From contig BJHM01000018.1 in the NCBI GenBank assembly GCA_014192625.1, positions 1 through 64,000 of the forward strand: a stretch of DNA of 64,000 nt. The letters run 5' to 3'. Made by a program: the position numbers and the translations under genes. Positions 52,511 through 61,892 of the stretch are shown piece after piece (position 1 is the first letter of the stretch; every line of letters starts with the position of its first letter). Source of the stretch: Planctomycetota bacterium (lineage in GTDB: Bacteria; Planctomycetota; UBA1135; UBA2386). Under the pieces are notes generated by a model, which did not search any database, was not told the DNA's origin, and saw nothing but the letters and a program-made list of their open reading frames with translations.

Positions 52511-53137
52511 TTGCACAACGTTGCGCAGCACGCCAGACTTGGACTCGTGTTCTCAGTACCCAAAGATCTTGAACGGCTCGTCGCCGAAATCGACGGCTGG
52601 CTCGACCTGCGCTGCCCGGACAAAGCGCTCGATCGGCTACAGCCACTGCTCGACCGGACGGATGCGCGTCCCGAGGGCTTGGCGCTCCGCATCCGCGCCT
52701 ACGTAGCGACCAAGCAAAACAAGGAAGCGATCCTCGATCTGAACGAACTGCGCACCACCAATTATCAGCCCGAGTGGCTTGACCTGACGGAAGCATGGTG
52801 CCGCAAGCGCGTGCAGGACCTGCCAGGCGCCATCCGCTGCATGCTGCAATTGCTCCATCGCACGCCAAAGTCTGCCATCGGCCACTACAACCTTGGTTGC
52901 TACCTGGCCCTGTCCGGAGAAGCGCAACGCGCACTCGACGAAGTCACGATCGCCTGTGGTCTCGACCCTTCGTTCCGAGAATTGCTGTGGGAAGAAGTCG
53001 ACCTCGACTGCTTGCACAAGGACCTGCGCTTCGTGGCGCTGGCAGAGAACACCTCGCCTACGAAGCAGATCTCCGACGAAGGCGATGACGACGACGATGA
53101 CTTTGCTGATGACGGCAACAAGCCGCCTTCCAACTAG
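52511..53137 (+). CDS. small TPR-like protein with acidic tail
   Basis: A 208-residue protein, starting at TTG 52511 or possibly GTG 52547. The body is tetratricopeptide-like ('CPDKALDRLQPLLDRTDARP', 'HYNLGCYLALSGEAQRALDE', 'VTIACGLDPSFREL'), a protein-protein interaction fold, and the C-terminus has a run of Asp ('DEGDDDDDDFADDG'). TPR pairs like this are common in PVC bacteria. The partner is unknown, and there is no signal peptide, so a cytoplasmic scaffold is likely. Confidence 0.75.
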   Translation: MHNVAQHARLGLVFSVPKDLERLVAEIDGWLDLRCPDKALDRLQPLLDRTDARPEGLALRIRAYVATKQNKEAILDLNELRTTNYQPEWLDLTEAWCRKRVQDLPGAIRCMLQLLHRTPKSAIGHYNLGCYLALSGEAQRALDEVTIACGLDPSFRELLWEEVDLDCLHKDLRFVALAENTSPTKQISDEGDDDDDDFADDGNKPPSN

Positions 53138-53328
53138 TCTGCCGCTTCAGCACAAAGGATCTGGGCAGCCGACCATGCGGCATCGCCGATGATCGCTTGC
53201 CAGACTTTCGCATCGCGTGGCAGCGCGCAGCAGGATCAAAAAATTGCGGCGGTTAGCGGATCCACAGAGCACGCAGCTACAGAGCAACGCCAGCTGCCCC
53301 AATCTGCCACGCGTTTCCGTCGTGGTTG

Positions 53329-54309
53329 TTAGCTCAGGGTAAACAGCTTGAGCCGACGCATGACATGGATCTGACCAGCCATCAACAGTGCCATGATTGC
53401 GCACAGCAACAAAAATCCCCACTCGCTATTCCCCAGCGGAATGCCACCAACGTTCATGCCGAACAAGCTCGACAAGAACGACACTGGCAGGAACAAGGCA
53501 GCGACCAGCGACATTGTCTGCATGTTCCGGTTCATGCGTTCGTTGAGCCGGCCTTCCAGTTCGTCGTGCATGACTGTACCGCGCTCCGACATCGAGCTGA
53601 TGTCTTCGACATACTTCGTCGTGCGCTCCGCGACTTCACGCAGCAGCTCGCGGTCCTGCTCGCCAAATACAATGTGACCCTCACGCAGCAGGGCCTTCAA
53701 CGTGTCGCGCTGTGGCGACAGATGACGACGAAACTGGATGAGCCGCCGCCGCAACTTCGCGAGGCCCTCGCGGAATCGAACGAGTTCACCGCCGAGCAGT
53801 ATTTCCGAGAGGATGTCAGTCTCCTCCTCCAGCTCCGCAACGATCGGCGTCATGCGGTCAAGCATGCGGCCTGCGAGGTCAACGACTAACTCGGCGGGCG
53901 TCCCCGGACCACGACCATGCGACACCCGGTTGTGCAGATCGCCAATCGCAGATACTGGCCTCGGCGCAACCGTGACCACCCGATTTTTCTCTATCCACAT
54001 ACGCAAAGACACCATGTCTTCTGGCTCTGAGCCTTCGTTGGTGTTGACGCCTCGCAAAACCACGAGAACGCCATCATCGAAGGCGGCACAACGCGGCCGG
54101 GCACCCATCGCCACCAGGGCGCGAAAGGCAACTGGATCAATGCGGCTCTTGTTAAGCAGCCAGGCCTCTGCTTCGTGAGTCAGTTCGAGATGCAACCAAT
54201 GTGGTTCGGCTGGCGGCATTCGCCAGTCGTGAATGCTCCCGCGTTGTTCGCCGCCAAGCAGGGCTGCAAAGCTTGCATTGCCGTCGCTCATTCGCCCCTG
54301 CATCGACAT
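53329..54309 (-). CDS. CorA/ZntB-type divalent cation transporter
   Basis: A 326-residue membrane protein. The N-terminal ~250 residues form the cytosolic alpha/beta domain and long stalk helix ('LHLELTHEAEAWLLNKSRID', 'VAELEEETDILSEILLGG', 'LEGRLNERMNRNMQTMSLVA'). Two C-terminal transmembrane helices follow with the diagnostic 'SLFGMNVGGIPL', the GMN motif of the CorA superfamily loop. The pattern 'RMWIEKNRVVTV' is closer to ZntB (zinc) than to CorA (magnesium), but selectivity cannot be read. It is divergent from moxR. Confidence 0.9.
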   Translation of the reverse strand: MSMQGRMSDGNASFAALLGGEQRGSIHDWRMPPAEPHWLHLELTHEAEAWLLNKSRIDPVAFRALVAMGARPRCAAFDDGVLVVLRGVNTNEGSEPEDMVSLRMWIEKNRVVTVAPRPVSAIGDLHNRVSHGRGPGTPAELVVDLAGRMLDRMTPIVAELEEETDILSEILLGGELVRFREGLAKLRRRLIQFRRHLSPQRDTLKALLREGHIVFGEQDRELLREVAERTTKYVEDISSMSERGTVMHDELEGRLNERMNRNMQTMSLVAALFLPVSFLSSLFGMNVGGIPLGNSEWGFLLLCAIMALLMAGQIHVMRRLKLFTLS

Positions 54310-54427
54310 CGCACGCCGTGCGACGAAAGCACCCCATGCAAGTTGTCGTTGCCATGGTCAGGTCAGGACTCACACACACAACGTGCTCTTCGGCAGCCGA
54401 AAAGAAGCTCTCGCCGAGATCCATTTG

Positions 54428-55369
54428 ATGGCCGCAATAACCGCTAACACCCTCGACCCAACGGCACTGCACAAGGCCCTCGAACGCGCCATCGGAACCG
54501 TCGTGGCCGTTCCCGCATCGGTGCTAGAACCAATGCTGTGCGCCGTGCTGGCCCGCGGCCATGTGTTGCTCGAGGGCAAGCCTGGCATCGGCAAGACGCT
54601 GCTGGCCCGCACCTTTGCCCAGTGCATCGACTGCGACTTCCGCCGCATCCAGTTCACCAATGACCTGATGCCTGGCGACATCGTTGGCGCGTCTGTTTGG
54701 CGGCCCTCTGTGGAATCATTTTCGTTTGTGCCGGGCCCCATGTTTGCCAACGTGGTGCTCGCCGACGAAATCAATCGCACCAGCCCCCGCACGCTTTCGT
54801 GCCTTCTCGAGGCAATGGAATCGGGCACGGTTTCGATCGATGGCAAGACGCACCAAATCGCCAAGCCGTTTTTGGTGCTCGCCACACTCAATCCAGTCGA
54901 GTTTCACGGCACCTACCCGGTACCGGAGGCGGCGCTTGATCGATTTCTCGCGCGAATCGAGATGGGTTACCCCGAGCCTACGCAAGAACGCGCGCTCTAC
55001 ACAGGTCGCGACGCAGAAGCGGCCCTCACCGAAGTGCACAGCATTTTGACTCGCGATCAGCTGCAACTTGCGCAACAGGCCGTCGCCAGCGTGCAAGTGC
55101 GCGAAACGGTTGCGGACTACGTGCTGCGCGTGGTCATCGCCACGCGCGAACACAAGAGCGTGGCGCTTGGCGCAAGCCCGCGCGCAGCGCTGATGTGGCT
55201 GCGGGCCGCGAAGTCCCGCGCGTGGCTCGCAGGTCGTGACTATGTCCTGCCGGATGACCTCAAGGCGATGGCACAACCGGTGCTTGCACATCGCGTCTTC
55301 ATGCACGATGGCGGCAGCGCAGCAGCGGTGGTGGCAACAACCCTAGCGACCGTCGCGGTCCCCCTCTAG
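54428..55369 (+). CDS. MoxR-family AAA+ ATPase
   Basis: A 313-residue ATPase from the ATG at 54428; the frame is open to 54233, but homology starts after this Met. Walker A is 'LLEGKPGIGKTLLARTFAQC', Walker B 'NVVLADEINRTSPRTLSCLL', sensor 'LVLATLNPVEFHGTYPVPEA' and C-terminal 'LGASPRAALMWLRAAKSRAW'. MoxR ATPases act as chaperones in assembly of protein complexes, usually with DUF58 and VWA proteins, and here head a moxR-DUF58-transglutaminase operon with a 7-bp gap to the next gene. Confidence 0.93.
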   Translation: MAAITANTLDPTALHKALERAIGTVVAVPASVLEPMLCAVLARGHVLLEGKPGIGKTLLARTFAQCIDCDFRRIQFTNDLMPGDIVGASVWRPSVESFSFVPGPMFANVVLADEINRTSPRTLSCLLEAMESGTVSIDGKTHQIAKPFLVLATLNPVEFHGTYPVPEAALDRFLARIEMGYPEPTQERALYTGRDAEAALTEVHSILTRDQLQLAQQAVASVQVRETVADYVLRVVIATREHKSVALGASPRAALMWLRAAKSRAWLAGRDYVLPDDLKAMAQPVLAHRVFMHDGGSAAAVVATTLATVAVPL

Positions 55370-55376
55370 GCCCAGA

Positions 55377-56336
55377 ATGAAGCTGCGCCCAACAGCGCTT
55401 GGCGTGCGCGGGGCGCTGTTCTTCGGCACGGTTGTGCTGCTGTTCTCCGCAACGCCGTATTCCAACCTGTTCTTTTTACTGATCGCGTTTCTAGCTTCGC
55501 TTGGCAGCATCGGAATCGTCGGCTGCCTGAGCAACATGCGCGGTGTCACAGCGGAGCTGTTGGCTGTAAAATCCGCACCCGCTGGCGGCGATCATGACAT
55601 CGAGATTCTCGTTCACGGCGGCAATCGAACCCGATTCGGCCTACGAATCGAACTAAGCACGACTGCCGGCACGCAGGTGATACATGCACCACCCGTGATT
55701 CGCGGCGATCTCCAGCTTCGCGGTGTGATCCGCGGGCTAGCACGCGGGCTGCACCGGGTTTCAGTGTTGCGCGTAAAGTCAAACCACCCGTTCGGAATCT
55801 GCCAAGCACAGGCGGCATGCGCAGCGGACAATGAGATCGTTGCCTATCCTCCGCCCGCCACACTGCCGGACAATCGGCAGATCCATGGCGGCCTTGGACT
55901 CGGCGCGAATGCCGCTGCCACCAGCGAACTGGACTCGGTTGCCAGTCTGCGCGATTTCCGCACCGGCGACCGACTTTCCGACGTGCACTGGAAAGCGTTC
56001 GCGCGCCGCGGGCGCCTGACCGTTGTCGAGCGCGAAGGACACGGGTCGGCTGGGATCCAGCTGCAAATCGATCGCCGCATGGCCGTCGCCCGTTTTGATG
56101 AAGCACTAGCACAAGCGTCTGCGTTCGTGATGCGCACCGCAGCGATGCACCAGACCGTGCAGATTCGCAGTCAGGGCCACAACATCATCTACGGCGCCGG
56201 CCACATACCAATCTGCGAGGCACTGCGGTGGCTCGCTGCCGCTGCGCCGCTACCAAGTGACGGTGCTGTGCCGCAACACGCATCGCCGCACGCGCTGCAT
56301 CTGCCGATTTCACAGTCAGAGGCCACGCATGCGTGA
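55377..56336 (+). CDS. DUF58 domain membrane protein
   Basis: A 319-residue protein with two N-terminal hydrophobic segments ('ALFFGTVVLLFSATPYSNLF', 'LIAFLASLGSIGIVGCL') and a soluble part. The DUF58 signature is 'SLRDFRTGDRLSDVHWKAFA' followed by 'RRGRLTVVEREGHG'. Members usually lie between a MoxR ATPase and a TgpA-like transglutaminase, as here. It overlaps the next start by 8 bp. Its role is unknown beyond likely partnership with MoxR at the membrane. Confidence 0.88.
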   Translation: MKLRPTALGVRGALFFGTVVLLFSATPYSNLFFLLIAFLASLGSIGIVGCLSNMRGVTAELLAVKSAPAGGDHDIEILVHGGNRTRFGLRIELSTTAGTQVIHAPPVIRGDLQLRGVIRGLARGLHRVSVLRVKSNHPFGICQAQAACAADNEIVAYPPPATLPDNRQIHGGLGLGANAAATSELDSVASLRDFRTGDRLSDVHWKAFARRGRLTVVEREGHGSAGIQLQIDRRMAVARFDEALAQASAFVMRTAAMHQTVQIRSQGHNIIYGAGHIPICEALRWLAAAAPLPSDGAVPQHASPHALHLPISQSEATHA

Positions 56337-58287
56337 CGAACTGCACCCATGGTTGCTGGCGATCGTGATGCTAAATCTCGCCTTCGTCCAGATGACTGAC
56401 GCCGTTGATAGCACGTGGCTCACGGGCCTCTGGATCGCAACGGCAACCGCGCCGCTGTGCGTGCGCTGGCGAAAACACCTTTGGTATCGCGTCACGTGGA
56501 ATGCCGCGGTCGTAGGCACTTTCAGCTTTTTGTTGCAGCACGCGTTCTCAACTGGGCTGCTGCACATGCTGGAAGATGGCCTGTTATTAGCGGTGCTGTG
56601 TCAGGTCCATTTGATGAACAACATTGGGCCCAAGCAGAAGCCGGACCTGCTGTTCTTCAATTCGTTCCTGATTGCGTTCGTTACGAGTTTCTTCGGTCAC
56701 GACATGGCGTGGTCGATCTGTCTCATCATCTACGCTGCGATCTTGGTGCCGGCGCTACAGATCTATGTGACGTTCGACAATCTGCCGGTGCCGCAAGAAG
56801 GCAGCCTGCGCGCGGTGCTACGCGACAGCCTGGCGCGCGCTTTTTTAGCGATCACGGTGACCGGCGTTGTCTTCGCTGTCTGGCCGCGCAACTTCCAGCA
56901 CCATGGTTGGCTCGATGAAACCTTGCGGATGGCGGCGCAGGACATGGTCGCGTTCTCTGAAAACATCCAACTCGATCACACCACCACGCCGAGCCTCAGC
57001 GATACTCCGGTGTTGCGCATCAAGCCATCGGATGGTCGCGCCGACTCAGTGCCCGCGCACTGGCGCGGCGTAACATTTGTCCAGTTCGATGGTGGTGGCT
57101 GGAGCTCATACGACGAAAGAGCCTTCGGCTCGCGGATCGCAAGCGATGTCTTATGGCAGGCGGTATCGCGCACCGAATGGCGGCGGCCAGGGGAACCCCG
57201 TGAGCCGACCTTGGAGTTGCGCCTGCTTGATGCGAGCGGCGGCAAACTATTCCTACCGCAACAAGCGGCCGCCCTGACGATCCGCAATGCTGCGGCACCA
57301 TTGGTGCTTTCGCCAAAAGGTGATGGAATTATCGCCTTTGCCAATGCCACCGATTTGCCACCCGAAGTTTGCGTGGGCATTCGGCTCGGCTCGTTCGCGC
57401 CGGCGTTTCGGCCCAAGCCGAGCCTATCGCAGTTCGCGCCGCTCCGCATGGTGCCTGACCCATTGCCAAAAGCGCTGCTCGACATCGCCGCCGACCTCAA
57501 GCACAAACTCGCACCCAACGCGAGCGAGCGCGAGATCGCGGCTGCATGCCGTACGTGGCTCGAACGCCATCGTCAATATGCGCTGCCTGGCACCAATGGT
57601 GCCGCGCGCAACTTGAGCGAGTTCCTAATCGGCACTGGCGGCGGACACTGCGAATACTTTGCCACCGTATTAGCACTGCTGCTGCGGCTAAATGACATCC
57701 CCTGCCGCGTCGTTGGTGGCTACTTGGCCCACGAGTGGGATGACGTCGCAGGCGAGATGGTTGCTAGGCAGCGCGATGCCCATGCGTGGGTCGAGATGCT
57801 TGGCAACGATGGTTCGTGGCTCACTCTCGATGCCACTCCAGCAACTGCAATGTCAGCGGCGAACGGGCCGCAATCCTTCTTTGGCGGCATGCAGCAATCG
57901 CTCGGCGAAGCATGGCGATCAGTCACAGCATTCGACGAAAAAGAACGCGCTCGCATTCTCACGTGGCTTTTTGAAATGCTCCGCGCGCTCGTTTCGCGGC
58001 CATGGTTCATTATCGCTGTCGCCATCGCGGCACTGTCGCTCATTGCTCGCCGCCGCCATGCGATGCCGCATGTCATCCGCGAACTTGGTGCTGCAATGCA
58101 TAGTGCTGGCGTCAAAACGAACACCGGCGAAACTCCGCGCGAGATGTTGCAGCGCACTGCCACTCTGCCAATCGCGCAACAGAGTCGCATACGTCTTGCA
58201 CGCGCTGTCGCAGCGCATGAGTTCTCGCGCTACGGCAAATCGACCAGCACGTCACCGCCAAAGATCTCGGCAAACAGCAGGCGATAG
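56329..58287 (+). CDS. TgpA-like membrane protein with transglutaminase-like domain
   Basis: A 652-residue protein from the ATG at 56329, inside the end of the DUF58 gene. About six transmembrane segments fill the first ~210 residues ('WLLAIVMLNLAFVQM', 'FNSFLIAFVTSFFGHD' and others). A periplasmic domain ends in a transglutaminase/cysteine-peptidase core with a complete Cys-His-Asp triad: Cys in 'GGHCEYFATVLALLLRL', His in 'RDAHAWVEM', Asp in 'WLTLDATPA'. A last hydrophobic segment ('PWFIIAVAIAALSLIA') and a soluble tail follow. TgpA is essential in Pseudomonas; the substrate is unresolved. This closes the moxR operon. Confidence 0.9.
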   Translation: MRDELHPWLLAIVMLNLAFVQMTDAVDSTWLTGLWIATATAPLCVRWRKHLWYRVTWNAAVVGTFSFLLQHAFSTGLLHMLEDGLLLAVLCQVHLMNNIGPKQKPDLLFFNSFLIAFVTSFFGHDMAWSICLIIYAAILVPALQIYVTFDNLPVPQEGSLRAVLRDSLARAFLAITVTGVVFAVWPRNFQHHGWLDETLRMAAQDMVAFSENIQLDHTTTPSLSDTPVLRIKPSDGRADSVPAHWRGVTFVQFDGGGWSSYDERAFGSRIASDVLWQAVSRTEWRRPGEPREPTLELRLLDASGGKLFLPQQAAALTIRNAAAPLVLSPKGDGIIAFANATDLPPEVCVGIRLGSFAPAFRPKPSLSQFAPLRMVPDPLPKALLDIAADLKHKLAPNASEREIAAACRTWLERHRQYALPGTNGAARNLSEFLIGTGGGHCEYFATVLALLLRLNDIPCRVVGGYLAHEWDDVAGEMVARQRDAHAWVEMLGNDGSWLTLDATPATAMSAANGPQSFFGGMQQSLGEAWRSVTAFDEKERARILTWLFEMLRALVSRPWFIIAVAIAALSLIARRRHAMPHVIRELGAAMHSAGVKTNTGETPREMLQRTATLPIAQQSRIRLARAVAAHEFSRYGKSTSTSPPKISANSRR

Positions 58288-58522
58288 CGGGGACTGGGGG
58301 GCAGGACTGCCCCCCACTCATGCGATGCGACATCTTGCGCGCAACATGCCGCGCCATTCGCCGATCTCAGCGTCGTGTTCTGCCACCTCGCAGGCAGCAG
58401 TGCGATGCGGCAGTGCGATGCGGCAGTGCGATCCGGCAGTGCGATGCGGGAATGCGATGCGGCAGTGCGATGCGGCGATGCTTTTCTACGGCGCAACGGA
58501 AGAACCGCTCGGCAACGTTCGG
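58288..58522. other. short intergenic region holding a minisatellite
   Basis: About 235 bp between the transglutaminase gene and the convergent M28 peptidase. Apart from the 13-bp repeat listed separately, there is a G-rich tract ('ggggactggggggcagg') near 58290-58306 and no gene. No obvious terminator. Confidence 0.5.
58397..58474. repeat. 13-bp tandem repeat, 6 units
   Basis: Six units of GCAGTGCGATGCG run head to tail from 58397 to 58474, with one base change in the third unit and two in the fifth (GGAATGCGATGCG). Since 13 is not a multiple of three, the block is non-coding in nature; ORFs that cross it are artefacts. A partial GCGATGC follows. Confidence 0.92.
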
Positions 58523-59941
58523 CTAGCGGTCAGCCAGAACGCTCGCCGCATAGGCGATCACCGCGGCACCAATCGCCAACTCGCGCTCATTGACCTTGTC
58601 GATCGTATCGAGCGCACTGTGGTGGTAGTCGAAGTAGCGCTGGCTATCGGTAATGAGGCCAAACAACGGCACGCCGAACTGACCGAGCGGTGCTATGTCT
58701 GCCCCGCCACCGCCACCAGTCAAAAAAGTTCCCGCCGCGAACTCGGTTAGCGGCATGAACAGCCGCCGCAGGTCATCCCCAGACTGCCCCTTCAGGCTGC
58801 AGGTAAATCCATACGGCGTATCGCCGCCACCATCCGTCTCGATCGCAGCAACATGGACTTCATAACCGTGGGCCCGTGCGTAGGCCTCGGCACCACGCAA
58901 ACCGTTCTCCTCGTTCATGAAGAGCACCGCCCGAATGGTGCGGCGCGGCCTGATGCCACAGCAACTCAACAGCCGCATCGCTTCGAGCACATGCGCGCAG
59001 CCAGTGCCATCATCATGCGCACCCTGGCCAAGGTCCCAGCCATCAAGATGTGCGCCGATCAAAACGACCTCTTGCGGACGTTCCCAGCCAAGGATCTCGC
59101 CGACGACGTTCGCGGACATCACATCCGGCTTCGTTTCGCAGCCAAGTTTGATTTCGATCCGCACCGGGCCGGTTGCAAGTAATCCCGCGAGCAACTCGGC
59201 ATCTTCAGTCGCAATTGCAGCGGCTGGCACTTGCGCAACCCCATCCAGATAGTGCATCGCACCCGTGTGTGGATGCCCGTCGATTGTGGTTGTCACCGAT
59301 CGAATCAGCGCGCCGATGGCAGCAACCTTGCCGGCCTCGATCGCACCGTTGGTCCGTTGCGGCACCGCCTCGCCATATGCCGTAAACGTTCGCGCAAACG
59401 CACGCGGCATTGGTCGATTGAAAAAGACAATCTTTCCCTGCGCCGCTTCGCCAAGTTCTTGCAGCTGCTCAAAGCTGCGCACCATCACAAGCTCACCTGA
59501 GATACCTTCGCTGGGCGTGCCAATGCTGCCGCCGAGCGCCGTGATGCGCAGCGGCATGGACTTTGGCGCGAGCACGCTGGCCGTCTCAACGCCACGCACC
59601 CAATGCGGCACCAGCAACTCTTCGCCGTGGACGTTCGCCAATTTGATCTCCCGCATTCGCTGCAGGCAAAAAGCAACCGCCAGATCAGCACCAGCACTGC
59701 CGGAAACGCGCCGTGGCGCAGCGGCGACGAGATCAGCGAGACAAGCGATCGCCTGATTGTCTTCCAGCGCACGGGCCACCAACGTTTGCGCGCGATCGCG
59801 CAGCGCAACATCGACGCCATCCAACGGCGCCATCTCAGAATGCGGCGATACCGCCGGCAATGCCGCTTCGGACAACGGCGCACTGCCACATGCGGCAAGC
59901 AAGCAAACGGGGAGCCAGCGCGACATGAGCTTCGGGTTCAT
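58523..59941 (-). CDS. M28-family aminopeptidase lipoprotein
   Basis: A 472-residue zinc peptidase with a lipoprotein signal ('LLAAC' lipobox near residue 18). Residues 130-260 look like a protease-associated (PA) insert. The M28 core has the metal ligands in sequence: His and Asp in 'VLIGAHLDGWDLGQGAHDDG', catalytic Glu and Glu in 'FMNEENGLRGAEAYARA', Asp in 'AAIETDGGGDTPYGF' and His in 'YFDYHHSALDTIDKV'. It probably trims N-terminal amino acids from peptides outside the cytoplasm. Its start overlaps the stop of the enoyl-CoA hydratase gene (ATGA), which is upstream on this strand. Confidence 0.92.
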   Translation of the reverse strand: MNPKLMSRWLPVCLLAACGSAPLSEAALPAVSPHSEMAPLDGVDVALRDRAQTLVARALEDNQAIACLADLVAAAPRRVSGSAGADLAVAFCLQRMREIKLANVHGEELLVPHWVRGVETASVLAPKSMPLRITALGGSIGTPSEGISGELVMVRSFEQLQELGEAAQGKIVFFNRPMPRAFARTFTAYGEAVPQRTNGAIEAGKVAAIGALIRSVTTTIDGHPHTGAMHYLDGVAQVPAAAIATEDAELLAGLLATGPVRIEIKLGCETKPDVMSANVVGEILGWERPQEVVLIGAHLDGWDLGQGAHDDGTGCAHVLEAMRLLSCCGIRPRRTIRAVLFMNEENGLRGAEAYARAHGYEVHVAAIETDGGGDTPYGFTCSLKGQSGDDLRRLFMPLTEFAAGTFLTGGGGGADIAPLGQFGVPLFGLITDSQRYFDYHHSALDTIDKVNERELAIGAAVIAYAASVLADR

Positions 59942-60729
59942 CCGGTTATCCAGCTGGGCTTCCGCTTGCCAAGGAATGCGCCCATGCCTTCACGAGCCTC
60001 GGGTGTGGCGCGCAATCCCGCGATCAACTTGGCGGTGACCGGAATCGCCTCTTCCAGCGTGAGAGGTCCAACTGCGCGGATCAGTTCCTTGGCGTTCGCC
60101 ACCGCTTGCGGTCCCGAGGACAACAATTCAGCAATGCACTTCTGCACTGCGGCCTGCAGCTCCGCCTCGGTTGCGAAGGCTTTGTGCACGAGGCCGATGC
60201 GCTGCGCTTCTCTGCCGTCAAAACGTTCCCCGGTAAGAAACAAAGTGCGAGCGCGGCCGACGCCGATCTTTTGCATGACGAACGGCGAGATCACGGCGGG
60301 AACGATGCCGAGCTTCACTTCGGTCAAACCAAACAGGCAGTCTTCGGTGCTAAGCGCAACGTCGCAGGCCGCGGTCAGGCCGGCACCGCCACCAAGCGCA
60401 TGGCCGTGAATGCGTGCAACCACTGGTTTGCGGCAACGCGCGATCGACAAGAACATGCGCGCCATGCGCTCGGCGGAGCGTTCGTTTTCGAGCGGTGGCA
60501 GTTCCGCTTGCTCCTGCATCCAGCTCAGGTCGGCGCCAGCACAGAAGCTTTTCCCCTTGCCCGACAGCAGCACAATACGCGCGGTCGAATCCTGATCGGC
60601 CTCACGAAAGAAAAGCTGCAGCTCTTCAACCAGCTTGCCATTGAAGGCATTGCGGACTTCGACACGCGCGAGCTGGACGTGCAGAACTGGACCGTCTTGA
60701 ACGATCTCGAGTGTTTCATACGAACTCAT
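59938..60729 (-). CDS. enoyl-CoA hydratase/isomerase family protein
   Basis: A 263-residue crotonase-fold enzyme from the ATG at 60729; a longer frame to 60873 has no homology. CoA/oxyanion motifs: 'RVEVRNAFNGKLVEEL', 'GKGKSFCAGADLSWMQ', 'ARIHGHALGGGAGLTAACDV' and 'LFGLTEVKLGIVPAVISPFV', with Glu at the usual catalytic place in 'TEDCLFG' or 'TEVKLG'. It is closest by pattern to methylglutaconyl-CoA hydratases of leucine breakdown, though short enoyl-CoA hydratase activity is equally possible. It is translationally coupled to the M28 peptidase gene by a 4-bp overlap. Confidence 0.9.
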   Translation of the reverse strand: MSSYETLEIVQDGPVLHVQLARVEVRNAFNGKLVEELQLFFREADQDSTARIVLLSGKGKSFCAGADLSWMQEQAELPPLENERSAERMARMFLSIARCRKPVVARIHGHALGGGAGLTAACDVALSTEDCLFGLTEVKLGIVPAVISPFVMQKIGVGRARTLFLTGERFDGREAQRIGLVHKAFATEAELQAAVQKCIAELLSSGPQAVANAKELIRAVGPLTLEEAIPVTAKLIAGLRATPEAREGMGAFLGKRKPSWITG

Positions 60730-60779
60730 ACTGAAAAGGTGCCGAAGCGGGGCGCTCGAGTCCAGCATCAGAACCGTCG

Positions 60780-61682
60780 TTGCAGACTGAATGTCACGCG
60801 CCAAGATGGCTCGCCTTGGCTCCCCGCATCCGCATCCTGCTCGCCGGCATCTGCTTCTCCTCAGGCGGAGCAATCATCAAGCTTTGCTCGTTCCCAGCAC
60901 TTGAACGGGTCGGCGTGCGCGCGATCATTGCTGCGCTGACATTGTTTCTGCTGTTGCCCGAAGCCCGGCGGCGGCCAAACCTGCGCATGCTGCTGCTCGC
61001 AGTGCCATACTTCGGCACGACCAGCTTGTTCGTCATCGCCAACACGATGACCTCCGCCGCAAACGCAACATTTCTGCAGGCGACCTACCCACTCTGGGTG
61101 ACGCTGCTCGGCCCTTTTATTTTGCGCGAGCAAGCGCGGCGCTCCGATCTTGGAGTGCTCGTTTTTATTGCAGTCGGCATGCTGATGTTCTTCTTGGCAC
61201 CAGCTATTAAAAGCGCGACTGCACCTGACCCAAAGCTGGGCGACCTTTTTGCGCTGGCCGCGGGCCTGAGTTTTGGCATCCAGTTGATTGGTTACCGATG
61301 GCTCGGCAAGAGCGGGCAGGGCGAACAATACGCGGCCATTGCCTGGGGCAACGTGATCTCTGCGCCATGCGCCCTGCTGCTAACGTTGGCACTCGGCCAG
61401 GAATTGACGCTCGGCGATTCACAGAGCTGGGTTGCCATCGTGTTCCTCGGCGTGGTGCAAATCGGACTGAGCTACGCGCTATTGGCGCGCGCCTTGCCAT
61501 CGGTAATGGCAGTCGAAGCCTCGCTGCTTTTGATGATCGAGCCCGCGCTCAGCCCGTTTTTCGGCTACGTCATTGATGATGAGACGCCGCATCTGCTGGC
61601 GATCGCTGGCGGCGTGGTGATCCTTGTCGCAGTCGCCGTGGGCAGCATTGCTAGCCAGCCAAAATCACCAACTGCCGCCTGA
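60780..61682 (+). CDS. EamA/DMT-superfamily transporter
   Basis: A 300-residue membrane protein with about ten hydrophobic helices in two EamA halves. Visible are 'LLAGICFSSGGAIIKL', 'NATFLQATYPLWVTLLGPFI' followed by 'LREQARRSDLGVLVFIAVGM', 'IVFLGVVQIGLSYALLARAL' and 'LLLMIEPALSPFFGYVI'. Starts available are TTG 60780 or TTG 60816; no ATG precedes the first helix in frame, so the start is uncertain. Substrate is unknown. It is divergent from the enoyl-CoA hydratase gene. Confidence 0.85.
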   Translation: MQTECHAPRWLALAPRIRILLAGICFSSGGAIIKLCSFPALERVGVRAIIAALTLFLLLPEARRRPNLRMLLLAVPYFGTTSLFVIANTMTSAANATFLQATYPLWVTLLGPFILREQARRSDLGVLVFIAVGMLMFFLAPAIKSATAPDPKLGDLFALAAGLSFGIQLIGYRWLGKSGQGEQYAAIAWGNVISAPCALLLTLALGQELTLGDSQSWVAIVFLGVVQIGLSYALLARALPSVMAVEASLLLMIEPALSPFFGYVIDDETPHLLAIAGGVVILVAVAVGSIASQPKSPTAA

Positions 61683-61892
61683 TCCAGCGCACCGGGAGCA
61701 GCCTTTCTAGCTGCAACAATTAGTCAAACGCGTGCTGCGCCATGCCAAGGATGACCAGTGGCTTTACGGTAAATCGCGCGCACGCGAACGGCCACCACAG
61801 AAGTGCGCGCACTATGCGCCGCCCATAACTAACGACAGAAACACCGCCGCTGCTTTGCGTGTACAGGTTAGTTCGGTTAGCGATGACACTTG
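61683..61892. other. short intergenic region
   Basis: About 210 bp between the EamA gene and the YfhO-like gene. No gene, tRNA or clear terminator is seen. Confidence 0.4.

Noticed and set aside
58230-58496. minus-strand ORF with 'RTAASHCRIAL'-type repeats
   Set aside because: Its repetitive peptide comes only from the non-coding 13-bp tandem repeat.
57692-58750. 352-residue plus-strand ORF across the 13-bp repeat
   Set aside because: It is a different frame of the transglutaminase gene that runs on through the minisatellite; the repeat gives a false open frame.
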